Shown piece after piece: positions 17,287 to 25,745 of a stretch of 32,451 nt of DNA. Every line of letters begins with the position of its first letter. The first letter of the stretch is position 1. Below the pieces are notes generated by a model. It saw only the letters and a program-made list of their open reading frames with translations, did no database searches and had not been told where the DNA came from. The DNA comes from Pseudomonadota bacterium (GTDB lineage: Bacteria > Pseudomonadota > Alphaproteobacteria > Rhizobiales > Beijerinckiaceae). Made by a program: the position numbers and the translations under genes. The stretch covers positions 1 through 32,451 of the forward strand of contig JAEXGT010000025.1 of assembly GCA_023450615.1 (NCBI GenBank), written 5' to 3'.

Positions 17287-17967
17287 TCAGAGTGTCGCCG
17301 CAATGCCGGTGACCAGCCGGGAGATGCGCAGGGGGGCTCCCAGGCTCCGGCTGAACTCGCCATCCGGCATGCGGTCTATCCGAATGAGGCGCGGGCAGTC
17401 CTCCTGGACAATCGCCCCCACGAGACGCCCGCCAGGACCTAGCTGAGAGAGCAGCGTCTGGGGAATATCGGGGTATGTGCCATTGAGGAGAATGCGGTCG
17501 AAGCGGTCGCGGACCCGCGCGGCAAGGCCATCGCCGACCTCCAGCCGCACCTTGTTCGCCTCGACGTGCTTAAGATGTTGAGCCGCGCTTTCGGCGAGCG
17601 TGTGGAAGCGCTCCACACTCGTCACGTCCGCGCCCAGATGCGCGAGCAGCGCCGACACATAGCCCGTGCCGGTACCGATTTCGAGAACGCGCTGGCCCGG
17701 CTCGACTCCGAGCGCAAGCAGCATCATGGCCACCGTGCCAGGTGTGGTCATGGTCTGCCCGCAAGGGATCGGGAGAGCGATATCCCTGCGGGCGAGATCG
17801 CGGAACCGGCGCGGGGCAAACACATCGCGCGGCACGAGCTCCATGGCTCGCAGCAGCTCGGTGTTGCGAACACCCTTGGCAAGCAGGGACAGAAGAAACG
17901 ACGCGACGTCGATGGCCTCCTGCTCGTTGCGTCCTGACGCTTCTGAGTAGAAAGGCTCCCGTCTCAT
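17287..17967 (-). CDS. pcm: Protein-L-isoaspartate O-methyltransferase
   Basis: This SAM-dependent repair enzyme methylates isoaspartyl residues in aged proteins. At 226 residues it carries the AdoMet loop VLEIGTGTGYVSALLA (94-109; EIGTGTG at 96-102) and LPIPCGQTMTTPGTVAMML (65-83), the family's substrate-side signature; the usual LPIGxGQTIS is slightly changed to IPCGQTMTTP. It lies 10 bases after surE, the pairing found across Proteobacteria. The LLNGTYPDIPQTLLSQLGPGGRLV segment forms the end of the Rossmann fold. Confidence 0.93.
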   Translation of the reverse strand: MRREPFYSEASGRNEQEAIDVASFLLSLLAKGVRNTELLRAMELVPRDVFAPRRFRDLARRDIALPIPCGQTMTTPGTVAMMLLALGVEPGQRVLEIGTGTGYVSALLAHLGADVTSVERFHTLAESAAQHLKHVEANKVRLEVGDGLAARVRDRFDRILLNGTYPDIPQTLLSQLGPGGRLVGAIVQEDCPRLIRIDRMPDGEFSRSLGAPLRISRLVTGIAATL

Positions 17968-17977
17968 CGGATCGGCC

Positions 17978-18739
17978 TCAATCGAAGGCTTGCGCGTAGC
18001 GCGTGAGCGTCGGCTCGTCGGTCATGTCGATGCGCAAGGGCGTAACCGATATGCGCTTGTTGGCAAGCGCCCACAGGTCAGTGCCGTTTCCGGGAGTGAA
18101 CGGGCCGCGCTCGAAGGCGATCCAATAATAGGGATTGCCGCGCCCGTCGAAACGCGCATCGAGACGTAACAGCTCCTGCGTACGTTGCCCCTGATTCACC
18201 ACGGATGTGCCCTGCACGTCTTCCGGTTCGCAATCGGGAAAGTTTACGTTGACGAGAATGCCCTTGTCGATGCCTGCATCGAGGATCTTACGGATGACCT
18301 TCGGGCCATGGTGCTCGGCGCATTGCCATCTGAGGCTGTTGCGGTTGCCCGCACTGTAGGCCTGCGAAAGCGCGATGGAGGGAATGCCGAGCAGCGTGCC
18401 TTCGATCGCACCCGCGACGGTTCCGGAATAGGTCACGTCCTCCGCCGCGTTCTGCCCGCGATTGACGCCGGAGAGGACGAGATCGGGCTTGTTCTCGCGC
18501 ATGATCTCGCGCACGCCCATGATCACGCAATCGGTCGGCGTGCCCTTCACGGCGTAATGCCGCTCGGAGATTTCACGCAGGCGCAGGGGGTCGTTGAGCG
18601 ACAGCGAATGCGCAACGCCGCTCTGGTCCGTCTCGGGCGCCACCACCCACACATCGTCGGAGAGCTGGCGAGCGATGGCCTCGAGGGTCTTCAATCCCGG
18701 AGCGTGGATACCGTCGTCGTTGGTGCAGAGAATACGCAT
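17978..18739 (-). CDS. surE: 5'/3'-nucleotidase SurE
   Basis: This metal-dependent nucleoside monophosphate phosphatase has 253 residues. The start is at ATG 18739 (MRILCTNDDGIHAPG). A longer frame to 18865 runs into serS and lacks family similarity. Metal ligands are visible as Asp8, Asp9, Ser40 and Asn93 (SGVNRGQN). GTVAGAIEGTLLGIPSIALSQ is the conserved core helix region, and ISVTPLRIDMTD closes the domain. The ATG begins one base after the serS stop, so it is probably translated by coupling. Confidence 0.95.
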   Translation of the reverse strand: MRILCTNDDGIHAPGLKTLEAIARQLSDDVWVVAPETDQSGVAHSLSLNDPLRLREISERHYAVKGTPTDCVIMGVREIMRENKPDLVLSGVNRGQNAAEDVTYSGTVAGAIEGTLLGIPSIALSQAYSAGNRNSLRWQCAEHHGPKVIRKILDAGIDKGILVNVNFPDCEPEDVQGTSVVNQGQRTQELLRLDARFDGRGNPYYWIAFERGPFTPGNGTDLWALANKRISVTPLRIDMTDEPTLTRYAQAFD

Positions 18740-18740
18740 G

Positions 18741-20102
18741 TCAGCCCTGACGTTCGATACGAGTGAGCCCGCCCATATAGGGCTGAAGCACGGTCGGGAC
18801 AGAAACGCTGCCGTCCTCGTTCTGGTAATTCTCCAGAACCGCCACGAGCGTGCGCCCGACTGCAAGGCCCGAACCGTTCAGGGTATGCACGAAGCGCGGC
18901 GACTTCTCCGACGGCGTACGATAGCGCGCGTTCATGCGGCGTGCCTGGAAATCGGAGCAGACCGAGCAGCTCGAAATCTCGCGATACGCGCCCTGCCCCG
19001 GCAGCCACACCTCGATGTCGTAGGTCTTGGTCGAGGCAAAGCCCATGTCGCCCGTGCACAGCGTCATGGTGCGGAATGGCAGTTCCAGCTTCTTCAGCAC
19101 ATTCTCGGCGCAGGTGAGCATGCGCTCATGTTCGTCGGCGGATGTTTCCGGGGTCGTGATCGACACAAGCTCGCATTTCACGAACTGATGCTGACGGATC
19201 ATGCCGCGCGTATCGCGACCGGCGGAGCCCGCCTCGGCACGGAAGCTCGGCGTGAGCGCAGTGAAGCGCAGGGGCAGTTCCTCTTCCGAGAGGATCTGCT
19301 CGCGCACGAGATTGGTGAGCGTGACCTCCGCCGTTGGAATCATGCCGTAGCGGCTATCCTTGACCAGCTTGGCGATGGCATCGCGCGACTGCCCTTCGAG
19401 AGCAGCAGCAACGATCTCTCCTAGGGAATTGCCCGGGAAAGCCCAGAACTGGTCGTCCTCGAACTTCGGCAACTGCGCCGTGCCGAACATGCTCTCGTCG
19501 CGCACCAGAAGCGGTGGGTTCACCTCCGTGTAGCCGTGCTCATTGGTGTGCAGGTCGATCATGAACTGGCCGAGCGCACGCTCGAGGCGCGCAAGCCCAC
19601 CTTTCAGAACCACGAAACGCGAGCCTGACAACTTGGCGGCTGTCTCGAAATCCATGAGGCCAAGGGCCTCACCGATCTCGAAATGCTGCTTGGCATTGTT
19701 GATCGTCGGCGGCGTGCCGAAACGACGCCGCTCCACATTGCCGTTCTCATCCGCGCCGACCGGCACATCATCCTTCGGGATGTTCGGGATGGAGCTCAGC
19801 ACATCAAACAGGGCCGCTTCGGCAATACGCTCAGCCTCTTCCAAGGCCGGCATCGTTTCCTTGATGGTCGCGACCTCGGCCATCAGTTCCTGCGCGCGGG
19901 CCTCGTCCTTCTTGGCCTTGGCCTGGCCGATCTCCTTGGACATGGCGTTGCGGCGCTCGGTAGCAGCCTGCAAGGCGGAGATCGCGCTCTTGCGGGCATC
20001 GTCGAGGGCGATCAGCTTCGCGGACAGGGGCTCCATGCCCCGGTTCAGGAGGCCTTTGTCGAAAGCCGCGGGGTTCTCGCGGATGGAACGGATGTCGTGC
20101 AT
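18741..20102 (-). CDS. serS: Seryl-tRNA synthetase
   Basis: This class II aminoacyl-tRNA synthetase has 453 residues. The N-terminal ~110 residues form the long antiparallel coiled-coil arm that holds the variable arm of tRNA-Ser (charged/alanine heptads such as ERRNAMSKEIGQAKAKKDEARAQ). The catalytic core shows motif 2 (FRAEAGSAGRDTRGMIRQHQF) and motif 3 (LNGSGLAVGRTLVAVLEN). EISSCSVCSDFQARRMNARYR is the serine-site region. It lies between tatC and surE in the same direction, with a 103-base gap after tatC that contains two palindromes. Confidence 0.97.
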   Translation of the reverse strand: MHDIRSIRENPAAFDKGLLNRGMEPLSAKLIALDDARKSAISALQAATERRNAMSKEIGQAKAKKDEARAQELMAEVATIKETMPALEEAERIAEAALFDVLSSIPNIPKDDVPVGADENGNVERRRFGTPPTINNAKQHFEIGEALGLMDFETAAKLSGSRFVVLKGGLARLERALGQFMIDLHTNEHGYTEVNPPLLVRDESMFGTAQLPKFEDDQFWAFPGNSLGEIVAAALEGQSRDAIAKLVKDSRYGMIPTAEVTLTNLVREQILSEEELPLRFTALTPSFRAEAGSAGRDTRGMIRQHQFVKCELVSITTPETSADEHERMLTCAENVLKKLELPFRTMTLCTGDMGFASTKTYDIEVWLPGQGAYREISSCSVCSDFQARRMNARYRTPSEKSPRFVHTLNGSGLAVGRTLVAVLENYQNEDGSVSVPTVLQPYMGGLTRIERQG

Positions 20103-20182
20103 GGGACTGACTCGGGTCTGCTGGAATGAAGCGCCCTGCCCTTAGCACAGACCGCCCCCTTATTCACGCCAAGGATAGCGGC

Positions 20183-20205
20183 CTTCCGGAAGCTCCTCGA
20201 GGAGC
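20183..20205. other. Adjacent palindromes at the tatC end
   Basis: CTTCCGGAAG (20183-20192) is directly followed by GCTCCTCGAGGAGC (20192-20205), both perfect palindromes, immediately after the tatC stop on the minus strand. They could form competing hairpins that slow or end transcription or protect the 3' end. No T-tract is present. Confidence 0.4.
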
Positions 20206-21012
20206 CTACCCTTCCGCCGCACGCGCGGCCTCGGCTTCCGCGCGCTTCTTCTCGACCATACGGACGGAGAAGATGGACGCCTCGTAAAGAAGCAAGGTGG
20301 GGATCGCAAGGGCGAACTGGCTGATCACGTCCGGAGGCGTCAGAACTGCCGCGATCACGAAGACGATCACGATGGCATAGCGCCTCTTGTCCTTCAGGAA
20401 CTCCGAATCGATGATCCCGGCGCGGGCCAGAAGGGTCAGGATCACCGGCAACTGGAAGCAGATGCCGAAGGCGAAGATCAGGGTCATGATCAGCGACAGA
20501 TACTCGCTGACCTTGGGCAGGAATTCGATGGCCGGGGCGTTGTCCGTCGCCAACTGCTGCATGCCCACGGAAAAGCGCATGAGCAGCGGCATGGCGATGA
20601 AGTAAACGCAGGCCGCACCCACGGCGAAGAGAACCGGGGTTGCAACCAGGTAAGGCAGAAACGCCCGCCGCTCGTTCTTGTAGAGGCCAGGGGCCACGAA
20701 TTTGTAGATCTGAGCGGCAATCACCGGGAAAGCCAGGAAACCTGCGCCGAAAGCCGCCACCTGGATCTGCGTGAACAGGTATTCGAGGCCGTGCGTGTAG
20801 ACGAGATGCGCCTTCTCTGGCGAGCCGACCGCCAGCACATAGGGCCATACGAGGGCGTTGTAGATGTACTTCGCACCCGCAAAGCAGATGAAGAACATAA
20901 TGACGAATGCGATCAGCGCCTTGATCAGGCGTGAGCGCAACTCGGTCAGGTGTTCGATCAGAGGCGCGCGCGACGACTCGACCTCATCCTCTTCGATGGG
21001 AGCTGTAGTCAT
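20206..21012 (-). CDS. tatC: Twin-arginine translocase subunit TatC
   Basis: TatC is the six-helix receptor of the Tat system that recognises twin-arginine signal peptides on folded cargo. The product has 268 residues. The conserved N-terminus APLIEHLTELRSRLIKAL is present, including the signal-peptide-binding glutamate. FxxFPVIAAQIYKFVAPGLYKNERR is the cytoplasmic-loop hallmark. The last ~20 residues are charged (EKKRAEAEAARAAEG). Its ATG overlaps the tatB stop by one base (TGATG), so TatB and TatC are translated together. Confidence 0.97.
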   Translation of the reverse strand: MTTAPIEEDEVESSRAPLIEHLTELRSRLIKALIAFVIMFFICFAGAKYIYNALVWPYVLAVGSPEKAHLVYTHGLEYLFTQIQVAAFGAGFLAFPVIAAQIYKFVAPGLYKNERRAFLPYLVATPVLFAVGAACVYFIAMPLLMRFSVGMQQLATDNAPAIEFLPKVSEYLSLIMTLIFAFGICFQLPVILTLLARAGIIDSEFLKDKRRYAIVIVFVIAAVLTPPDVISQFALAIPTLLLYEASIFSVRMVEKKRAEAEAARAAEG

Positions 21013-21551
21013 CAGGCTTTCGCGTCCGGTTTCTCTGGGGCTTCCGCAACAGCGGCTTTCTTCTGGGCCTCGATCTCTGCCTCACGGCGCAGGGATTCGG
21101 CAATGGCTTCGGCCGGATCGTCCATGGGCGGAGGCGGCAGGTCGATAAGCGGGTCGGTCAGCGGCTCAGCGGGCGCAGGTGCGCGTCCTTCCACGATAGC
21201 CTGGATCGAGGCATCGCCGGTTGGAGGCTGAGCGGGCGTTTCGGGAGCACCCGACACAGGCTTTTCGACGGCGGTCTTCAGCTCGTCCCGAATCGTCTGA
21301 ATGGGGTTGAAGCTCGTATTGTTCAGGGAGGAAACGGAATCGTTCACGCCCTGAAGCTGCTTCTTGACATCATCAAGCTCGGCCTCGCGCATGGCCTCGT
21401 TGAACTGCCCCTGAAAATCCGCTGCCATGCGGCGCAGCTTGCCAGTGACCTGTCCAACCGTCCGCAGGGCGCGCGGCAGATCCTTCGGGCCAATCACGAT
21501 CAGCGCAACAGCGCCAATCACCATGACCTCACCCCAGCTCATGTCCAACAT
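21012..21551 (-). CDS. tatB: Sec-independent protein translocase TatB
   Basis: The product has 179 residues. MLDMSWGEVMVIGAVALIVIGPKDLPRALR comprises the single N-terminal helix, the GP hinge and the start of the amphipathic helix that continues to about residue 65 (TGKLRRMAADFQGQFNEAMREAELDDVKKQ). The rest is a disordered proline/alanine-rich tail. The glutamate in the membrane helix (SWGE) is the TatB hallmark separating it from TatA. It forms the receptor complex with TatC. Confidence 0.95.
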   Translation of the reverse strand: MLDMSWGEVMVIGAVALIVIGPKDLPRALRTVGQVTGKLRRMAADFQGQFNEAMREAELDDVKKQLQGVNDSVSSLNNTSFNPIQTIRDELKTAVEKPVSGAPETPAQPPTGDASIQAIVEGRAPAPAEPLTDPLIDLPPPPMDDPAEAIAESLRREAEIEAQKKAAVAEAPEKPDAKA

Positions 21552-21612
21552 GGCGTGGCCCCGACCCTGCCTTTACTCACCGCGGCCACGAACGTGACCG
21601 CTAACCAAGAAC

Positions 21613-21861
21613 TCAACCGACCTTGTGATCCGTCGTCGCGGCGTTCGTCTGAGCGCCCGTCGCACCGGCCTGATGGTCGAGCGTGCGCACCGGCTCGGAA
21701 GGCTGCACCGGCTTTGCCGTATCGTCGTCGGCCATGCCCTTCTTGAAGGCTTTGATGCCCTTTGCGACATCGCCCATCATGTCGGAGATCTTGCCGCGTC
21801 CGAACAACAGAACAACGATCAGACCCACAACGATCCAGTGCCAAATACTAGCGCCACCCAT
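21613..21861 (-). CDS. tatA: Sec-independent protein translocase TatA
   Basis: This 82-residue pore-forming Tat subunit begins MGGASIWHWIVVGLIVVLLFGRGKISDMMGDVAKGIKAFKKGMADDD. It has one short membrane helix, the FGRGKI hinge and an amphipathic helix, then a polar tail. The open frame reaches 21906, but GGAGG immediately upstream of the ATG at 21861 and the family N-terminus set the start. A short hairpin (GCGCCT 21874-21879 with AGGCGC 21885-21890) precedes the ribosome site. It lies 57 bases after the ABC ATPase gene. Confidence 0.95.
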   Translation of the reverse strand: MGGASIWHWIVVGLIVVLLFGRGKISDMMGDVAKGIKAFKKGMADDDTAKPVQPSEPVRTLDHQAGATGAQTNAATTDHKVG

Positions 21862-21918
21862 GGCAATCCTCCTGCGCCTCGCAAAGGCGCGGCTTTGGAA
21901 CAACAACTCGCGGTCAAC

Positions 21919-23043
21919 CTATGCGTCAGCCGCGGCGAAAACAAGGACATCCTTTGGTTCAACCTCTATGCCCACATCTTGTCCCTCCTTAACGTCAACG
22001 GGATCGTGAACACGGGCCTGGAGCGGACGGTCGAGACCTGGGACATCGATATGCACCAAGTCGACCTCGCCCAGAAAGCGGCGAGATACCACACGCCCCG
22101 GCAGACAGAAGCCCGGAGGCTTCAGTTTCAGTCCCTGAGGGCGCACGCAGACGATGGCAGGGCCATCCTCCAGCCCAGGCGCGGGAAACACACCCACCGG
22201 GCAGCTCACTCGTCCGTTGCGGACGGTGCCTTCGATCTCGTTGAAGTCGCAGAAAAAGCGCGCGGCGAAAAGATTGACCGGCCTGCGATAGATTTCCTCG
22301 GCAGCCCCCTGCTGGACAATGACACCCGACCGCATGAGCACGATGCGGTCAGCGATCCGCATGGCCTCCTCCGGATCATGCGTGACCACGATGGTCGTCG
22401 CACCGGTTTCCCGCAGGATCGCGACGGTCTCGTCTCGGATCGCATCGCGCATGCGCCGGTCGAGATTTGAGAACGGCTCATCCATGAGCAGCACGCCGGG
22501 CCTTGGCGCGATGGAACGCGCGAGCGCCACCCGCTGCTGCTCGCCACCGGAGAGCGTGTGGGGAAATTCATCGGCATAATGCTCAAGCCCCACACGGGAG
22601 AGGGCGCGGCGAGCCGCGATATCGGCCTCCGAGGCCGAAAGGTCCTTCAGGCCGAACTTCACATTCTGCAGGATCGTCATATGCGGAAACAGCGCGTAAT
22701 CCTGAAACATCAGGCCGATGCCGCGCCGCTCGGGCTCCACGAACCTCTTCGTCCCGCTCACCTCGAAACCGTCCATCAGGACGCGGCCCGAGGTTGGAGC
22801 CTCAATGCCAGCGGCAATCCGCAGCAGCGTGGTCTTGCCGCAGCCCGAATGACCGAGAAGACAGACGAGCTCACCCGGCTCGATGGTGAGCGATACCCCC
22901 TTCAGGGCTTTGGTGGAGCTATAGGTTTGAACGATGTTCTCGAAGGAAAGCTGCGCCGGAATCGACGCGCCCGCCGTGCCGCGCTGGCCCCACCGGGGTA
23001 GCCTGAACCTGTCTCGCGCGGAACCGGGGGACCTGTCGCTCAT
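21919..23043 (-). CDS. ABC transporter ATP-binding protein (FbpC/PotA-like)
   Basis: The product is a 374-residue cytoplasmic ATPase. Walker A GHSGCGKT lies at 64-71, Q-loop FQDYALFPHMT near 113, signature LSGGEQQR at 164-171, Walker B VLLMDEP at 184-190 and the switch histidine in VVTHDPEEA. The LSGGEQQRVALARSIAPRPGVLLMDEPFSNLD region and the ~120-residue C-terminal TOBE-like part (IVCVRPQGLKLKPPG) place it among ferric-iron, sulfate or polyamine importers, closest in pattern to iron(III) FbpC. No permease or binding-protein gene is in the window. It overlaps scpB by four bases (ATGA) and precedes tatA. About 30 residues before the ABC core are basic and unusual. Confidence 0.9.
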   Translation of the reverse strand: MSDRSPGSARDRFRLPRWGQRGTAGASIPAQLSFENIVQTYSSTKALKGVSLTIEPGELVCLLGHSGCGKTTLLRIAAGIEAPTSGRVLMDGFEVSGTKRFVEPERRGIGLMFQDYALFPHMTILQNVKFGLKDLSASEADIAARRALSRVGLEHYADEFPHTLSGGEQQRVALARSIAPRPGVLLMDEPFSNLDRRMRDAIRDETVAILRETGATTIVVTHDPEEAMRIADRIVLMRSGVIVQQGAAEEIYRRPVNLFAARFFCDFNEIEGTVRNGRVSCPVGVFPAPGLEDGPAIVCVRPQGLKLKPPGFCLPGRVVSRRFLGEVDLVHIDVPGLDRPLQARVHDPVDVKEGQDVGIEVEPKDVLVFAAADA

Positions 23044-23786
23044 TCCTCGCCAATCTCGCCCGTCTCGGTCTTGTGCATGTCGAGCGGCTCCTGGAACAGG
23101 TCGTCCTGATCCAGCGGATCCTCATCCTCACGCAGGGCCTCCGCGTCGGAGGGCACAGGCACGGACATATCTGAGGGCACCCGGCCTTCGATGAAGCCCG
23201 CGCCTTTCAGTTCCTCGAGACCCGGCAGATCCTCGATGGCATCGAGGCCGAAATGATCCAGGAAAGCGGGCGTCGTGCCGTAGGTAACGGGACGGCCCGG
23301 CACCTTGCGGCGCCCGCGCAATCGTATCCAGCCCGTCTCCATGAGCAGGTCGAGGGTGCCCTTGGAGGTGGCGACACCACGAATTTCCTCGATCTCGGCG
23401 CGGGTGACCGGCTGGTGATAGGCAATGATCGACAGGGTTTCCATGGCCGCGCGAGACAGCTTGCGCTGCTCCACCACATCGCGAGCAAGCACGAAGGCGA
23501 GATCGCTCGCCGTGCGGAAGGCCCATTTGCCGGCCACACGAACGAGGTTCACGCCACGCAGAGCATAAACCTCCTGAAGATCTTCCAGAATTTTCTCGAT
23601 ATCGGCGCCTTCCGGCAGGCGTCCGGCCAATTCCTCGGGCCCAAGCGGTTCGGTTGAGGCGAAGAGGAGCGCCTCGGCGATGCGGATCGCCTCGCCGTGG
23701 TCGGGCACGCGGTCTTCCAATGGGCTTTCGACGGAGGCCTCCTCGGGAGCCTCGACGCCTTCGATCTCGTCGGTTTCGTTCATCAT
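23040..23786 (-). CDS. scpB: Segregation and condensation protein ScpB
   Basis: This winged-helix kleisin-partner works with ScpA and SMC in chromosome condensation. The product has 248 residues. The core is EALLFASTEPLGPEELAGRLPEG, then LRGVNLVRVAGKWAFRTA and the hallmark LSRAAMETLSIIAYHQPVTRAEIEEIRGV. Both ends are acidic and low in complexity; the long acidic C-tail (EDEDPLDQDDLFQEP) is longer than in most short ScpB proteins. Its first ATG overlaps the scpA stop (four bases, or one base if the second ATG is used), and its stop overlaps the ABC ATPase start. All three are probably coupled. Confidence 0.95.
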   Translation of the reverse strand: MMNETDEIEGVEAPEEASVESPLEDRVPDHGEAIRIAEALLFASTEPLGPEELAGRLPEGADIEKILEDLQEVYALRGVNLVRVAGKWAFRTASDLAFVLARDVVEQRKLSRAAMETLSIIAYHQPVTRAEIEEIRGVATSKGTLDLLMETGWIRLRGRRKVPGRPVTYGTTPAFLDHFGLDAIEDLPGLEELKGAGFIEGRVPSDMSVPVPSDAEALREDEDPLDQDDLFQEPLDMHKTETGEIGEE

Positions 23787-24595
23787 GATTGGGCTCCTGT
23801 TTCGGCCTGGTCAGCGACAGGCTTGACCCAGACCGGAGCGAAGGCTTCGTCCTGCCTCACCGTGAGCTTGCCCTCGCGAACCATTTCCAGGGTCGCGGAC
23901 AGAGCGGAGGCGAGAACGGTCGGCCGCATGGAGGGCTCGACCATATATTCCACGAGGTAGCTGTCGAGGGTGACCCAATCGCTGGTCAAATGGCCCACGA
24001 GTCTCTCCAGGGCCTCGCGGGCGTCGATCAGCGACCAGACGTTGCGCTTGTGGAGCGATACCCGGCTGTTGAACTGCACCTGCCTCTGCTGCGCATAGGC
24101 CTTGAGCAGATCATAGAGGCTCGCTTCGTAGCGGGCATCCCGGTTGATGACCACCGGCTCCGGCGCGCCCCGGGCGAAGACGTCACGCCCCAGAAGCGAG
24201 CGCTCGCCCAGCTTCTTGGCGACCTCGCGGATCGCCTCCAGGCGGCGCAGGCGCAGGGCGAGAGCGGTGGCGAGTTCCTCGGCGCTCGGCTCCTCACCTT
24301 TCGGCGGCTCGGGCAGCAGCAGGCGAGACTTGAGATAGGCGAGCCAGGCAGCCATCACGAGATAGTCGGCAGCGAGTTCCAGGCGCATACGCCGTGCCGC
24401 CTCGATGAAGGCGATGTATTGCTCGGCCAGCGCCAGGATCGAAATACGGTGCAGGTCCACCTTCTGGCGGCGGGCCAGTTCCAGCAGGAGGTCGAGGGGG
24501 CCTTCGAACCCATCCACGTCCACGAGGAGCGCAGGTTCGCCCTCACCGCGCTCGGCGGTCGGCTCGACATCCTCGAATGGTAGGGGCTTGGCCAT
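23783..24595 (-). CDS. scpA: Segregation and condensation protein ScpA
   Basis: ScpA is the bacterial kleisin; its ends bridge SMC heads and it binds ScpB. The product has 270 residues. The N-terminal DGFEGPLDLLLELARRQKVDLHRISILALAEQYI is the family signature, followed by MRLELAADYLVMAAWLAYLKSRLLLP. The C-terminal winged helix includes VATFLALLEM-like sequence replaced here by TVLASALSATLEMVREGKLTVRQDEAFAPVWV. It starts 38 bases after nagZ. Confidence 0.96.
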   Translation of the reverse strand: MAKPLPFEDVEPTAERGEGEPALLVDVDGFEGPLDLLLELARRQKVDLHRISILALAEQYIAFIEAARRMRLELAADYLVMAAWLAYLKSRLLLPEPPKGEEPSAEELATALALRLRRLEAIREVAKKLGERSLLGRDVFARGAPEPVVINRDARYEASLYDLLKAYAQQRQVQFNSRVSLHKRNVWSLIDAREALERLVGHLTSDWVTLDSYLVEYMVEPSMRPTVLASALSATLEMVREGKLTVRQDEAFAPVWVKPVADQAETGAQS

Positions 24596-24633
24596 GGGCG
24601 ATACTCAACTGAAGGGTTTCGACCTTGGGATGC

Positions 24634-25653
24634 TCAGGCGATCATCGCAAGCGCGGCGTCGAGTCTTGCACGGGCATCCACAGGATCGAGAGGCTCCGGC
24701 TCATGCCGGATACGGGCAAGGGCGGCCTCCGCTCTCCTAAGGGCAACACCCTCGAGAAGCGGCGTAGCCTCGGCCACCTCCACCATTTCCTCCATCTGGC
24801 CATTGCAATGCAAGGCCATGTCGCAGCCTGCCGCAAAGCCGGCCTCGGTCTTTTCCCGGAAGGAGCCGGACAGGGCTTTCATGGACAGGTCGTCCGTCAT
24901 GAGAAGCCCGTCATAGCCGATATGACCGCGGATGATGTCTTGCACGACGATGGAAGACGTGGTGGCGGGCCGCTCGGGGTCGATCGCCGTGTAGACCACG
25001 TGCGCCGTCATCGCGAGAGGCATGTCGGTCATCATGCGGAAGGGCGCGAAATCGTGACGTTCCAGCTCTTCGCGGGAGGCCTCGACGACGGGAAGCGCCA
25101 GATGGCTGTCCGCCCCTGCCCGGCCATGGCCCGGAATATGCTTGATCACCGGCAACACGCCGCCCGCCATGAGGCCCTCGGCGGCAGCGCGGCCCAGAAC
25201 GGCCACCTTCTCCGGCGTCTTGCCATAGGCCCGGTCACCGATGACGTCATGCGCTCCCGGCCAGGGCACATCGAGCACAGGCAGGCAATCCACGGTCACG
25301 CCGACGGAGCGCAGGTCATGGGCGATCAGGCGCGCGCCAAGGCGGGCCAGCTCCCGCTGGACGAGAGGATCATTGGCGTGAAGAGCGTCGTAAGCCGAAC
25401 CGGACGGATATTTCGGCCAGTGCGGCGGCCCCATGCGCTGAACCCGCCCGCCCTCCTGGTCGATCAGGATAGGAGCATCCTCACGTCCCACCGCGTCACG
25501 CAGGGAGGCGCAGAGCGCCCTTACCTGTTCAGGGCTGTCCACGTTGCGGCGGAACAGGATGAATCCCCAAGGAGCTGCCTCTTTGAAGAAGGCGATCTCG
25601 TCAGGGGTCAGCTCATGGCCGGAACAGCCAGCAATAAAGGCGCGGGTTTTCAT
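24634..25653 (-). CDS. nagZ: Beta-N-acetylhexosaminidase NagZ (GH3)
   Basis: This cytoplasmic peptidoglycan-recycling glycosidase removes GlcNAc from 1,6-anhydro-muropeptides. The product has 339 residues and no signal peptide. The GH3 N-terminal domain carries LIDQEGGRVQRM (63-74) for substrate binding, KHIPGHGRAGADSH (171-184) with the mobile His/Asp acid-base loop, and LLMTDDLSM (250-258) with nucleophile Asp254. Its products can influence beta-lactamase induction in bacteria that have AmpR; no such gene is visible here. It sits between the SPOR-domain gene and scpA. Confidence 0.96.
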   Translation of the reverse strand: MKTRAFIAGCSGHELTPDEIAFFKEAAPWGFILFRRNVDSPEQVRALCASLRDAVGREDAPILIDQEGGRVQRMGPPHWPKYPSGSAYDALHANDPLVQRELARLGARLIAHDLRSVGVTVDCLPVLDVPWPGAHDVIGDRAYGKTPEKVAVLGRAAAEGLMAGGVLPVIKHIPGHGRAGADSHLALPVVEASREELERHDFAPFRMMTDMPLAMTAHVVYTAIDPERPATTSSIVVQDIIRGHIGYDGLLMTDDLSMKALSGSFREKTEAGFAAGCDMALHCNGQMEEMVEVAEATPLLEGVALRRAEAALARIRHEPEPLDPVDARARLDAALAMIA

Positions 25654-25705
25654 GCCCGCGCCTTACGTCTCTTAGTTACAAGGGTCAAGAAGTCTTGTCG
25701 GCTAC

Positions 25706-25729
25706 GCTGGCCATATCGCTTGGGCCAGC
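25706..25729. other. Hairpin between SPOR-domain gene and nagZ
   Basis: GCTGGCC (25706-25712) pairs with GGCCAGC (25723-25729) around a ten-base loop, about 20 bases after the SPOR-gene stop on the minus strand. There is no T-tract, so it is at most a weak terminator or stability element. Confidence 0.35.
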
Positions 25730-25745
25730 CTTGATTTCCGCCAGT

